64,000 nucleotides of DNA from Paracyclopina nana (Eukaryota > Arthropoda > Copepoda > Cyclopoida > Cyclopettidae), in the NCBI GenBank assembly GCA_019096065.1, contig JAGUCH010000004.1:9114001-9178000 (forward strand), given 5' to 3'. The notes beneath the pieces were generated by a model. The model had not been told where the DNA came from, did not search any database, and was given only the letters and a program-made list of their open reading frames with translations. Below, in pieces: positions 1 to 9,818 of the stretch. The position numbers and the translations under genes are program-made. The stretch's first letter is position 1, and the number at the start of each line of letters is the position of its first letter.

Positions 1-23
1 GTCGGTTTGTCCCTCAGCATACT

Positions 24-1013
24 ATGACTGTGAATGAGATTAGCATAATACTGATTGTAATAACAATATGTCAATATTGTTTATTTGGTTGGAATTATTG
101 GCCAATTACAGTAATCTGTAGTGGAGCAATAATAGCTTTATGGTACTACTTTGTAAAAGGTAGCACGAATGATGAGCAAAAAACTTGTAGTAATGATGGT
201 ATCGTTACACATCTGGCATCGGTAAATGCTAATGAAGCAGAGCCAGTAACACATTTTGAACCTTTACCGAATCCGGAACTTGAAGATGACATGCTGAGTA
301 TATACTCATTAAAGCTACACAATGTTTGTGAAAGGTATTTTATACCAGTGGAGATAACTGGAAAAATACGTTTGCATGCTTTATTTGACAGTGGAGCAAT
401 GGTGCAGATAATATCACGCACCCTTGTAAAACTGATCGAAGACAAGATTGGTTACACTCTACCTCGAGTTGAAACTAATTATGTAATTAAGAACTTCAAT
501 GGAGAAGAATTCCCAGGGAATGAAGCTGTCTCTATTCAAGTTGCATTTGGAAATCGTGTTTTAATCAGACAGGCTGTTTTCCTTGTATCTGATTGTGATA
601 CACTATTAATGATAGGAAACTCGTTATTAGTGGACAACAATGTCCGGATGACTAGTAAAGATGGAAAGCACTTTATGGATTTCCCTGGAAAATCTAAACA
701 TAAGAAAATTCCACTCTTACTATCAAAAGAGGCTTTCTACCCAGTGGCAATAAATGAAGGGATCACTCTGCTCCCTGGAGAAGAAGTGACCACCATGGCT
801 AGTTTACCTCATGATTTACCTGTCATCAGTAATGACATTCAAATAGATTCTGACTCTGACGAAGATGACGACCTTGGTCGTACCCATCACCAGAAAAATG
901 TTTATTCCGGATTGGTGGATAAGTACTTAAACTTTATGCCTAGTAACGAGTACCGCGGAGTGACCTCTGAGGGGCACTTACTGCTGTCACTCGTAAAGGT
1001 ACTTTCCCAGTAA
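24..1013 (+). CDS. Retropepsin-like protease ORF with N-terminal membrane segments
   Basis: This is a 329-residue frame. Residues 5-45 contain two hydrophobic stretches that look like a membrane hairpin, followed by an acidic linker. Around residues 118-128 is the aspartic-protease active-site motif (F-D-S-G-A), with a second hydrophobic-Gly patch (L-L-M-I-G-N) near 192, as in retropepsins. A Ser/Asp/Glu-rich acidic patch lies near residues 274-285. Retropepsins mature retroelement polyproteins. Membrane segments directly before the protease are unusual for the family. The ORF overlaps the RT frame (open from 971) by 43 nt in the -1 relation, which suits ribosomal -1 frameshifting, but I saw no canonical slippery heptamer. 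Because the frame begins near the window edge, ATG 24 may not be the true start. Confidence 0.7.
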   Translation: MTVNEISIILIVITICQYCLFGWNYWPITVICSGAIIALWYYFVKGSTNDEQKTCSNDGIVTHLASVNANEAEPVTHFEPLPNPELEDDMLSIYSLKLHNVCERYFIPVEITGKIRLHALFDSGAMVQIISRTLVKLIEDKIGYTLPRVETNYVIKNFNGEEFPGNEAVSIQVAFGNRVLIRQAVFLVSDCDTLLMIGNSLLVDNNVRMTSKDGKHFMDFPGKSKHKKIPLLLSKEAFYPVAINEGITLLPGEEVTTMASLPHDLPVISNDIQIDSDSDEDDDLGRTHHQKNVYSGLVDKYLNFMPSNEYRGVTSEGHLLLSLVKVLSQ

Positions 1014-3121
1014 ATATTGGGAATAATACTGAGGATCCCATCTACTTAAATGCACATGCAGTGATTGGGCGAGCCAGGATTGTCAAGAAACAGAAATTTA
1101 AGAGTACGGTTGCAGCCCATGTGGCTAACATTAGTTTAAAGGCCCTGGAGCATGAAATGGAGTCATGTTACTGCAATTATTTGGATTCGCACGTAATTGT
1201 GCAGTTTACGGATATAAATGGTCTTTCTTTTACTGATATGCATTTTTTCAATGCCTATGAGCCATTAAGGGGAAGCCACAAGCCCTTGATTAGTAGAAAA
1301 GGAAATTACGTATTTATCTCAGCTAACCAAAGTGATGGTTACGAAGAGATAACTGATGTGATAATTAGCAAATTTATGAAACGAGAAAAATGGGATGAAT
1401 TACCGTGGGCTGTTATTGTCCCAGGACATAAACTTTTGTCTGGCGAACAAAAGCGCATTGTAATAAAGATGAATATGATGGTGGATAAACTTAAAGTAGT
1501 ATGGCTAAAATATAAGTATATTTGCCCACCATGCATGACCATTGCCTTGTGTCCTATTGAATCCTACCTCAATGGGATGGATAGGGTCATAATAACTATG
1601 ATGATACATGAGTATGAGAATTACCCACTTGCTTATCAAAGAAATGAACTAGATAAGTATTTTGAACTAAATGTTCTTGGAGCTCATGGTATCATGTTTA
1701 AGTTGTCCAACAATGTTGAGTTAATATTCCATGTCCCTAGCGAACATGCTGAGAATATTGGCTACTTAACCACGCTTATTTACATAATAATTGGTCAATT
1801 ACGGTACCAAAATGTGGCCGACGACGTGTGGATCAGAACACTTATGGATGGCGATGTGCATGTAGGTGACCCACTTTGTATGGCAACCACCGCTGCATTG
1901 CTAGTGTTATCTGGGTTACAAATGTACCCTGATGACCTTACCAAAGAGGATATAAAGACAAAATTTGGTAAATTTATACCATTTGTACTTGAACCACATG
2001 GTTGCTCGTGCAAGCCTTGCTTGGCAAAGAACATGGGCATCAAAGTGCCACTCAAGAGCTTCACTACTATTTACGAAGGTCCTATTGTGGATACCAGTGT
2101 CAGACAAACAGTTCTAAAAAGTCCTTCTGAACTAGACCTCGTATCAGCTAGCCTGGAGCTTTCTAAAGATGAGAGAAATAACCAAAAACTATATGATGAG
2201 GTTTATAATCTCCTTTTGAAATTTCCAAGTGAATTTGACCCCCTCCGTGTTTTAAATGGAGTAGCAGGTTATACATTTCCATTGAAACCAGAAACGATCC
2301 TGAACATGGATCTAGAACACATTCCGGATGAGGTCAGAGAAGACTTTAGGGACCTCTTAATAGAATATAAGACTATATTCTCGGAGGATCCTAGATCATA
2401 TAGGCTATGGAATGTCGAACCCATGAAGTTCCAGTTAAAGGATGATAGACCATTAGTGCCAAAAGTATTTAACATGTCGGAGTATGAAACTACGCAGGTT
2501 GACCGTAAAATAGCATTAATGCTGTCATCTGGATTAATTGAAATTGTGGATAAGTCACTTAATAGGTACTCGGCTTGCCCTTGTTTCTTGACTTCAAGGC
2601 CAAATGATGAAAAGCTGCCTATGAAGCAACGCAAGCCTCGGCTACTAGTTGACTTAACATCTTTTAATAAAAATCTGATATTTACGACTTCGGAGCACAT
2701 AGTGCCACCTATCCCTACCTTGCTAGGGATGTTATCTAATTCGTGTTTAATGTCATCTTTCGATGTAACATCCGGATACGATAACTTACCTGTGGACTCT
2801 GATAGTGCTGATATGTGCTGTTTTGCAGTAACGTCCCCTCGCAGTATATATAGATCAGTCTTTCTGAAAAGTAAGTCATGCCTACAAGGGATCGCCATTG
2901 CTCCGAGAATGTTCGCAGAGCTCCTCCAACAGGCCCTTAACCCTGAGATATTGCCCTTTACATGTGTATATGTAGACGATTTGGTTGTGGCCTGTAAGAA
3001 CCCTGGCAAGCCTAGGCCTGCTACATTGGATGATTACATACGACATTTAGGTGATCTGAGGAAGTTGTTTCAAAGCCTCAAGGACTTAAATGCCCTATTA
3101 CAAATTAAAAGACACAATTAG
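971..3121 (+). CDS. Pol: protease C-terminal part and reverse transcriptase
   Basis: This frame is open from just after a TGA at 968; a start at 1061 would be a GTG, so translation probably enters by frameshift from the protease ORF. The first part is an unrecognised spacer of about 400 residues. The reverse transcriptase follows: a conserved K-P-R-L-L-V-D-L block, an S-F-D-V-T-S-G-Y-D block (RT motif A) and the catalytic Y-V-D-D box at 2969-2980. The frame ends at 3121 inside the RT thumb. The thumb continues in the next frame (L-G-H-L-I-S, near 3142-3160), so one base has been lost near the A-rich run at 3102-3110. RT copies the element RNA into DNA in cytoplasmic particles. Confidence 0.85.
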   Translation, partial: GALTAVTRKGTFPVNIGNNTEDPIYLNAHAVIGRARIVKKQKFKSTVAAHVANISLKALEHEMESCYCNYLDSHVIVQFTDINGLSFTDMHFFNAYEPLRGSHKPLISRKGNYVFISANQSDGYEEITDVIISKFMKREKWDELPWAVIVPGHKLLSGEQKRIVIKMNMMVDKLKVVWLKYKYICPPCMTIALCPIESYLNGMDRVIITMMIHEYENYPLAYQRNELDKYFELNVLGAHGIMFKLSNNVELIFHVPSEHAENIGYLTTLIYIIIGQLRYQNVADDVWIRTLMDGDVHVGDPLCMATTAALLVLSGLQMYPDDLTKEDIKTKFGKFIPFVLEPHGCSCKPCLAKNMGIKVPLKSFTTIYEGPIVDTSVRQTVLKSPSELDLVSASLELSKDERNNQKLYDEVYNLLLKFPSEFDPLRVLNGVAGYTFPLKPETILNMDLEHIPDEVREDFRDLLIEYKTIFSEDPRSYRLWNVEPMKFQLKDDRPLVPKVFNMSEYETTQVDRKIALMLSSGLIEIVDKSLNRYSACPCFLTSRPNDEKLPMKQRKPRLLVDLTSFNKNLIFTTSEHIVPPIPTLLGMLSNSCLMSSFDVTSGYDNLPVDSDSADMCCFAVTSPRSIYRSVFLKSKSCLQGIAIAPRMFAELLQQALNPEILPFTCVYVDDLVVACKNPGKPRPATLDDYIRHLGDLRKLFQSLKDLNALLQIKRHN

Positions 3122-3699
3122 GTGTTAAAGAAGCTACAGTCTTAGGGCACCTAATATCTATTGACGAAAATGGGATTATGACTATGCGAATGCCCGATAA
3201 ATTCAGGTCTGCATTTGATGATTTCCCTATTCCCACAACCAAGAAACAGCTGCAAAAGTTTATTGGAATGACAAACTGGTTAAGCCAGTACTGTCCTAAT
3301 ATGGCTACATACACAGCTCCATTGCTAGATGTGTTACAAACAGCGCAAGGAAAAGCAGGAAAATTCACTTTCACTGCTTTCCAGGAAAAATGTTTCTATA
3401 AAGTAATAGACGAGATTAAAACGGGTATGTCGTTGGCACTACCACGTTTTAAAGAAGGTTATTTAGTGGTTGATTCTGGGGTAATAAGTACTTCAGCCTT
3501 ATTAATGGAGGTGAATGAGGATGGGAAAGCTGTGTGTGTTGGTGCACACAGCGCACGCTTTCCTCTATCGGTTTGCCTCTCATACCACTCATTTCAACGT
3601 GAAGCATTAGGAGTTTTAACAATGATAAACCATTTTAAAAGCATACTATTCGCTTATGAGCGGTTGGTAATAGTTACTGATTGCTTATCTATCGCTTAA
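3109..3699 (+). pseudogene. Pol: RT thumb/connection and start of RNase H, closed by in-frame TAA
   Basis: This continues pol in the -1 frame relative to the RT segment. It starts with the L-G-H-L thumb motif, then the typical gypsy block F-P-I-P-x-T-K-K-Q-L-Q-K-F-I-G-M-T-N-W near residues 15-35 of the ATG-3178 frame. The RNase H domain begins at Y-L-V-V-D-S-G (about 3463) and runs to V-T-D-C-L (about 3675). A TAA at 3697-3699 interrupts it, and coding sequence resumes in the same frame at 3700. The stop and the upstream frameshift argue that this copy is not autonomous. Confidence 0.75.
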
Positions 3700-4725
3700 A
3701 GCGTACTTGCTAGTTCGTTTACTGGTAAAGATGCATTTACTCATAGATTAGCAGCTCGTATTTATTCCCTGCCTGTAGCATGGAAATTGAGGGCTGTACC
3801 TCGCACAGAGGTAGAAGTAGTTGATGTATTATTAAATAAATACCATCAAACACCAGAAGGTGAAACTGTATTTTATGCGCCTTACTCCATTGCGGGACAG
3901 ATTACGAAGGATATTTATGCAAATAAATACCCTCTGCCCGATGCAATCAAAGATAAGGTGCTAACGACACAGGAATTACTTACACATGTGTATGATACAC
4001 TTGTGAATTCTGGAACTATGAGTAAGACTCTACTCCAGAAAAGGTTGCATTGCCTAAATGACAAATGGGTTGACATGATCGGCACGAAGCCGCCATTTGT
4101 GCACGACGACACGTCAACCTTACTTCAAGCAAAACATGATGATGATGAAATTCTTGAGGACGAGATACTTTCTAAATTATCCCATTCATTTCATGGTGAA
4201 GCTGATTTTGATTCGCCAGTGAATCATATAGAAAATAACTTAAGAGTAGATACAGTCACTGTTAAACGGCGAATATCGCCACATTTACCAGGAATTACAC
4301 GCAACCTACTCATTAAGTTGCAACAAAATTGTGAAGAAACACAAAAGATAATAAATCTAATTATGCTTTCGCCTCCAGAGAAAGTACCACTAGATGTTGC
4401 GGTAAAATATCGTGTCCTTGACGGTGCCCTGTTGGTCATTCGCAAGAATGTAAAGTTACCTTTTAGCGTTGCGACTAATACGAAAGTATATATGAGTATG
4501 CCCAACTGTGTGTACCTGATGGCATGTATTCATTTGCTACATAACCATTTGGGAAGTAAAAAGACTAATACTCTTTTTACCCAATCTATGTATTCAACTT
4601 ACTCAGCCAGAATCAGTCGTATTATTATTGGTGCGTGCATGCATTGTGCTTTATACCGCCAAGCTAATACTAGGTTTGTTGGGAAGGGCGTTTCCGCATC
4701 CCGACTCAGCCATGGGAATTGGTAA
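3700..4725 (+). pseudogene. Pol: RNase H C-terminal part and integrase zinc-binding domain
   Basis: In frame with the preceding segment after its TAA stop. The first third finishes RNase H and a linker. From about 4525 there is an H-x(4)-H ... C-x(2)-C arrangement (H-L-L-H-N-H-L ... C-M-H-C), the HHCC zinc-binding domain that opens retroviral and gypsy integrases. The frame ends at 4725, where the integrase core continues in the -1 frame. A base was probably lost in the C-rich stretch near 4690-4705. Confidence 0.7.
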
Positions 4726-5255
4726 TGATTGATTTGGCCAAGTTCGATGACACTTTAGTCAAAGGGTCTTCTGCAAAAGACCTGTTAGTATTTGTCGATG
4801 TTTATTCTAAGATGATAATTGCTAAACCACTATTGGATGCTAAATATAAGCAGGTAGCGAATGCTATGGAAGAAGTAATTTCTTTGTTTGGGGTGCCAAA
4901 AACATTACTTGCAGATAATGGTGCCCAGCTAACGACTAATAAGGCCCTCCAACGCCTTGTTGATCGTTATAAAATTAAGGAGTTATGTCATTACCGAACT
5001 TTATCGCCATACAAGCATTCGAACGCTTACGCTGAAAATGCTATACGAATAATAAGGAGTGCTTTAGTCCTAAACTCTAACTCATACAATATGAGGTTAT
5101 GCGATGTGTTTAAGACTTCTATTTACGCAATAAATAATCGCCCTCTTACTTATTTGGCATATACTGATGATAAAGGGGTGAAGATCACCCCCACACCTTT
5201 TTCGTTATTTTTCGATAAAATGCCGTTTCTATCATTTAGGACGGGATGTATTTGA
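4719..5255 (+). pseudogene. Pol: integrase catalytic core (DDE)
   Basis: A retroviral integrase core (rve fold). The first catalytic Asp lies in M-I-D-L-A-K-F-D at the start, the second in A-D-N-G-A-Q near 4914, and the Glu in A-Y-A-E-N-A near 5033. It joins element cDNA to the host chromosome. The ORF start at TTG 4719 is artificial; the domain is fused to the zinc-binding segment through a frameshift. The frame closes at 5255, and a coding-like stretch continues in frame 2 to about 5352 before the tail frame opens. Confidence 0.8.
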
Positions 5256-5349
5256 AATACTTAGTGAAAGCGAGGACAAAATTCATAAAGCCGAATGGCG
5301 TCCAACGCATGCGTGAATATGATCTAGAAGAACAGTTCCACTTAGAAAA

Positions 5350-7803
5350 ATGAAGGCTACTGAAAGACCTTCCTTTAAACCAGAGATTGGATCATTAGTG
5401 TTAGTTATAAAACATCCCATAAATAAACAACGGTATAAATTTATGGATGATTTGTTTGAAGTTATTGACATTGGACAGCATTCGACTGTGACTGTAAAGC
5501 CATACCTTTATGATGGGCTTACTCGTGAAGTAAGCTTAGATCATGTCAAGTTATATCGATTCCATGAACTATATAGATTTCTTCCGGAAAAGTTGTCCAA
5601 CCTCTTGAAACGACCTTACACTCCGGAAGAAATTCTACGTAAAAAAGCAAGGAATGAGGTTATCGAATTTCTTGAAGGGGCAGCCCCTGAAAGTCATGAT
5701 TATAGTTTGCGGGGTCATACAAAGGCCTCTAGTATAGTGGCCTTGCAAAGTTCATTGATTTCACAGTCCACATCAATGGACACAGAGCCAAGTGCGATTC
5801 ACCAAACCTATAAGCGCTCTGGTTCTATTCTCATGCAAAAGGCAGCGAGCTTGTTTAAGCCCTCAGATATTTTGCGAATACAGGAGGAAAATAAACAACT
5901 CGTGCAAAAGCAATGGGAACAATATGACCGTAAGAAGTTAGAAGAAAAATACCTAGCTGACAATGCTGGTAATAATATTCTCCACAAAGAAGCAAGTGAT
6001 TCTTTGTCTGACACTGGCACTGATGATTTTATTGAACAAGCAATTGCACTAAGTGCAAATACAGGGCCCAATGAAGCATTTTATGAGGACATGCTGGCCT
6101 TGAGCCAACGTGGCCCTCCTACTTTTGCTGAAATGGCCCAACAAGAAAGATTATACCCGAATTTACCAAGTGTCAAACCTGACCATATTAGTACTCCTGA
6201 TCGCTCGAACGTCAGTGAAGGGACACTTGCAGGGGTCAGCCCTGTAAAGTGGGCCTTTCGTGGCCAATACCGTGATCAACGTGTGCCAGATATACCTGAA
6301 AGTCCGGAGAAATATCACACTCCTGACCAAAGTATGTCCGCAACTCCTAATAAGGACAATGATAATATAGAGGAGATTGTTGAAAAAGCAGCATCTTTCA
6401 TCGCACCTTCCAAATTTGACACTGACCTAGAATCTTTATCTGCTGGCCTGGAAAGTATGCAATTAGCACTGCCTACTGATCCATTCGGCGGAAATACACA
6501 CGACGATGAACATGAAAGTAGTGATAGTGATGACACAACTACAATTTATTATACTGCTCGTAAAAATCTGCGGCGTACACCGCTGACAAAAAGCATTAAA
6601 CAGAATGTTCAAAAAGCAATCGATATTGTACGACGCCAGTTGGAACTCTCACCACGTAAACGGCCTCCCTCTCCACCAATCGATAATCCTATGGAAGGGC
6701 CCAGTGCCCCGAAACCGGAGATTTATGGAGCTGAAGGAGGGGAGCCTCAAGTTCGGTATACTATAATGAAAAGTCCGGTCAGAAAACCTGATTTGCAACC
6801 AAGAAATAGTGAGTTACCAAATGCGGGAGTACCACAAACTGTGCCAAGCACAAACGTACTTGAGCACTTTTCGGCAAAGGTTACACCTTTGGGTGACCTG
6901 GCTATGACTGAAAAGGAGCACATTGCTCATCAAGCTACTCCTGGGGTTGCACACCCCACTGTCAGGCAAACTGGCCCAGTAGTTCCACAACCGGGTACTC
7001 AGAAGCCACCTGAGGCTGTTGTACGGGCTCCGTATGAACCAGAAAAGTTGTCTCCATTAAGTTTTCTTCCTCATAACCTAAGAAGAAGAAAAAACGTTAA
7101 TTATCGCTCCCTGGCAGGGTTTCAAAAGTATAATAAAAAGAACGTACCTGCGGGTCTTCCTGCGATTGCTCAGCCTGATCCCTCTTAATCATTGACTCTT
7201 TCGAAAGCAGCATTGACAACTGAACAGGATACAAGTCCTTCACAGAATGTTCAACAGCTCCTTGACACGAACCTTTTGGTGTCTTCTGACCAGCCGAGTA
7301 GTTCGGCAGCCACATCATTCGCCGAACCAAAGGAACCAGAATCCTCGGCCGCTGTCCAACCAACAGTTGAACCTGAGATTAGTGAGCCCACTCCAATACG
7401 GATCCTTCCCAGACGACAACTGCGGGAGAGAAAAGAAACTGTAGATTACAGAAGGTTAGCGGGCATAAGAAAGTATGGGAAAGAGAAAAGTAAAGCTGGT
7501 AAAGAACAAAAATACTTCCCTAATATTCCACGAATAGCTCCTTTAGATCGGGAGGACAAGGAATTCGCCCGTGTTAGGTTTACAAATACGAACCAAAGGC
7601 CAGACCAAAAAGAGAGAGAGTTACTAGAAGAGGTAATTCCTAATTGGAAACTGAATAAAAACATGGCTGCAGTCCCTGATTATATTCAGTTTCTTAAAGC
7701 GACTGGCATGGATCACCAAGATGATAGCAACATAAATGAAATGAAGCGGCTGCGTCTCACCTATGATGACCTATACAAGCTAGCTTTTAAGAAGTTTAAA
7801 TAG
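5350..7803 (+). pseudogene. Pol C-terminal extension: GPY/F-like module and long disordered tail with duplicated motif
   Basis: The first 80 residues (G-S-L-V-L-V-I-K ... F-E-V-I-D-I-G) resemble the beta-rich integrase C-terminal module of gypsy elements. About 740 residues of low-complexity Pro/Ser/Glu/Lys-rich sequence follow. A TAA at 7186-7188 divides the frame and it continues to TAG at 7801. Two copies of a basic motif, L-R-x-R-K-x(4)-Y-R-x-L-A-G-x(2)-K-Y, lie either side of the stop (about 7075-7135 and 7420-7485). The repeat across the stop supports one original protein. Such a long post-integrase tail is atypical; its role is unknown, with chromatin or RNA binding as a guess from the charge. 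Confidence 0.6.
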
Positions 7804-7824
7804 AGATTCGTAAGAAAGGACGTG

Positions 7825-9096
7825 ATGACGGTAATCTTAGTGCCCATATTTTATGGGGTCACTACCTTTACTTTGTCAGTCCAATATGGGCGCACCGTTT
7901 TACCAATCAAGCGCACCCAAAAGTAAGTTAATGCAAAATGTCGATTGCGGACCTGAATTTGGCCACTTGCCAAAAAGATCATAGAAATGGATACGAACGG
8001 GCAATGTCTCTTCACATGCCCGCCAGTAAGGTACAATATGCATAAAGGTGATAAGTTGCTGAACAGTACATTGACAGCAAGAAAACAACTAACGAAACAT
8101 ACTCTCTGCAGTTCGTTAGCGGTTCTAGAAGTATGTATAAAAATGATGGAAGCCACAAGGCACTGGATTTGGACTTCCTCCAGGGATTGTTCAATCCAAC
8201 AACAAACCAAACCTCGCTTGCTTTGACAAAATAAATGAAGTTTGCGTAGGTTATTTTTACAATATTGATGGGACAAATAATTTTGTCCTGTTTCCTGACA
8301 AATACCGATGCAAATCAAAATTTGACCGGTACTTACGTGTGCTTGCCCCTTACTACTATAGTAGGAGGCCAAGCTTACAATAGACGATGGGCCGATTGGC
8401 CTGAATAAAGTTAACTGTTATATAAGTTATATACAGTAAAGTACTATGAACACGCCATGCAAGAGGGAAGTTGCAGATGGGCGTAATACCAGAGGGGCTA
8501 ATGCCCCATCTGAATAGATATGCTTTGAAAACTATGGTTAAAGCTCCACTGAGCTATGTCCAAATGGAACCGCTATCCACTCCATGCCTTGCGTGGATTG
8601 ATAGCTACTGGGACATTCGTACCTTAGTACAGCAAAAGTTGGCACTAGGCACTGTGCAAGTGGGACACAATAAACCTCACAATACGCATGAGGACTTGTG
8701 TTGGCCGCATTACTATATAAAATCTTGGAACGATATTGAAAACTTTCAGAAGAAGTTAGGAAAATGCACAACATCTGAAATGAGGATTGGGCATCGATAA
8801 AAAAAAAAAGAACGTTTATAAATCACACATGTTCTGGCATGGAAACGATACTACAGTAGCATATGCCATAAAACAAAAACTCTGTTGCAACGACTACTGT
8901 GCCTATAATATCAGAGTGTCTCGACCTTGACCTGGTTGCATAACGCAGGTCTAGGCGTGACGCCTCCGGACTTTGAGTAGGATGGAACATGGAAATCTGT
9001 ACAAAAATGGGATTCATCTCCCTAAGAAGGGATCTTGAAATACTAAGTACAGCTTTGTGCCTGGGCGAATAATCAGCCCAAACTATGGTCTTCATG
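7825..9096 (+). pseudogene. Decayed secreted/envelope-like ORF downstream of pol
   Basis: An ATG at 7825, 22 nt after the pol stop, opens a frame with a hydrophobic signal-peptide-like start. Coding-like, Cys-, Tyr- and Trp-containing stretches then continue in changing frames: about 7987-8060, 8055-8235, 8220-8385, 8477-8800 and 8760-8930. Short patches persist to about 9090. No single long frame survives. The position directly 3' of pol, the signal peptide and the cysteines fit an envelope or accessory glycoprotein. I did not recognise a named family, and several breaks rule out a functional product as read. Confidence 0.4.
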
Positions 9097-9110
9097 CCTT
9101 AACAAAATGT

Positions 9111-9726
9111 AGGGACCCACTCTCTATTGGAATGGGCCGCTCCCTTGTGGCCACTAAAGACAACAAAAAACCTATATGCTGGTGAACTCATCAGCTTTGG
9201 ATACAACTGGGGTATCTTGGAGGTGAACAAGTGTTTCCCCATAAAATACCATTTTACATTTCATTTGCCCAACAATGTGGGACAAACGAAATTGTAATTC
9301 TAAATGAAAATAAAGTTCAATATGTGCCGCGTTTCTCTTCTTACTATGGCACGATTTAGGTTATTGATATCATGAATGGTGCCCACGGGCGCCATCGTTT
9401 AAATAAAATTGAATAAAATTAGCCTAGCCGATAAGATCTTTTATAGTAAAAGATTCGAAAACATACTTACCTGAATTTTGTGTGACTGCTCACTGCAGTT
9501 CCCACAAAATGCAGAAAATTGTGGAGGGGGGAGTATATATACGTAGCCGCAGGAAATGCAGCCTGCGCCCCAAAAATTTCACAAATTTTGAGCGCACTCG
9601 CGCTCTGAGAAAGTATTGTAAACAAAATTTCTAGATAAAACTGGAAATGGCAAAGTGCCACAAAAACTATAAATCTGAACACTAGCACATAAAGGTGCAA
9701 AATTTGCTTTATGGATCTTATTATTA
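9111..9726. other. Non-coding 3' flank with AATAAA signals and a purine tract
   Basis: No convincing ORF. There are three AATAAA-type signals near 9311, 9403 and 9413. A purine-rich run (GGAGGGGGGAG) at about 9518-9529 precedes TATATATA. It could be a polypurine tract or a promoter of the retroelement, but I found no TG...CA LTR pair to confirm either. Confidence 0.3.
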
Positions 9727-9800
9727 GTGCTAACCGAAATTAGCTGAAAAGATCGGTGCTGATAACCTCAATCTTTTAAATTAATTTCGGTTATGAGCAC
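9727..9800. repeat. Imperfect hairpin (inverted repeat)
   Basis: GTGCTAACCGAAATTA at the left is mirrored by TAATTTCGGTTATGAGCAC at the right, and inner bases AAAAGAT / ATCTTTT also pair. The arms are about 27 nt around a loop of about 18 nt. Possibly the tips of a small inverted-repeat element. Confidence 0.5.
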
Positions 9801-9818
9801 CCGAACTTGATGCACGCA

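Larger units (their letters stand above)
1..9450 (+). mobile_element. Partial retrovirus-like/Ty3-gypsy-type element, 5' end outside window
   Basis: Protease, reverse transcriptase, RNase H, integrase and a long C-terminal tail follow one another on the plus strand. A decayed secreted or envelope-like ORF comes next, and AATAAA signals lie near 9400-9420. Gag and the 5' LTR would be left of the window. The domain order (PR-RT-RH-IN) is that of Ty3/gypsy elements and retroviruses. The coding frame steps from 0 to 2 to 1 to 0 to 2 to 1, each step equal to the loss of one base. Two further in-frame TAA codons lie at 3697 and 7186. I could not find a 3' LTR by eye, so the right boundary is a guess from the last coding-like sequence and the poly(A) signals. 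Confidence 0.75.

Noticed and set aside
971-1013. Canonical -1 slippery heptamer at the protease/RT overlap
   Set aside because: No X-XXY-YYZ sequence in the correct frame was found in the overlap.
7851-8372. 173-residue minus-strand ORF
   Set aside because: Opposite strand shows better coding composition (decayed secreted frame); no motif on the minus strand.
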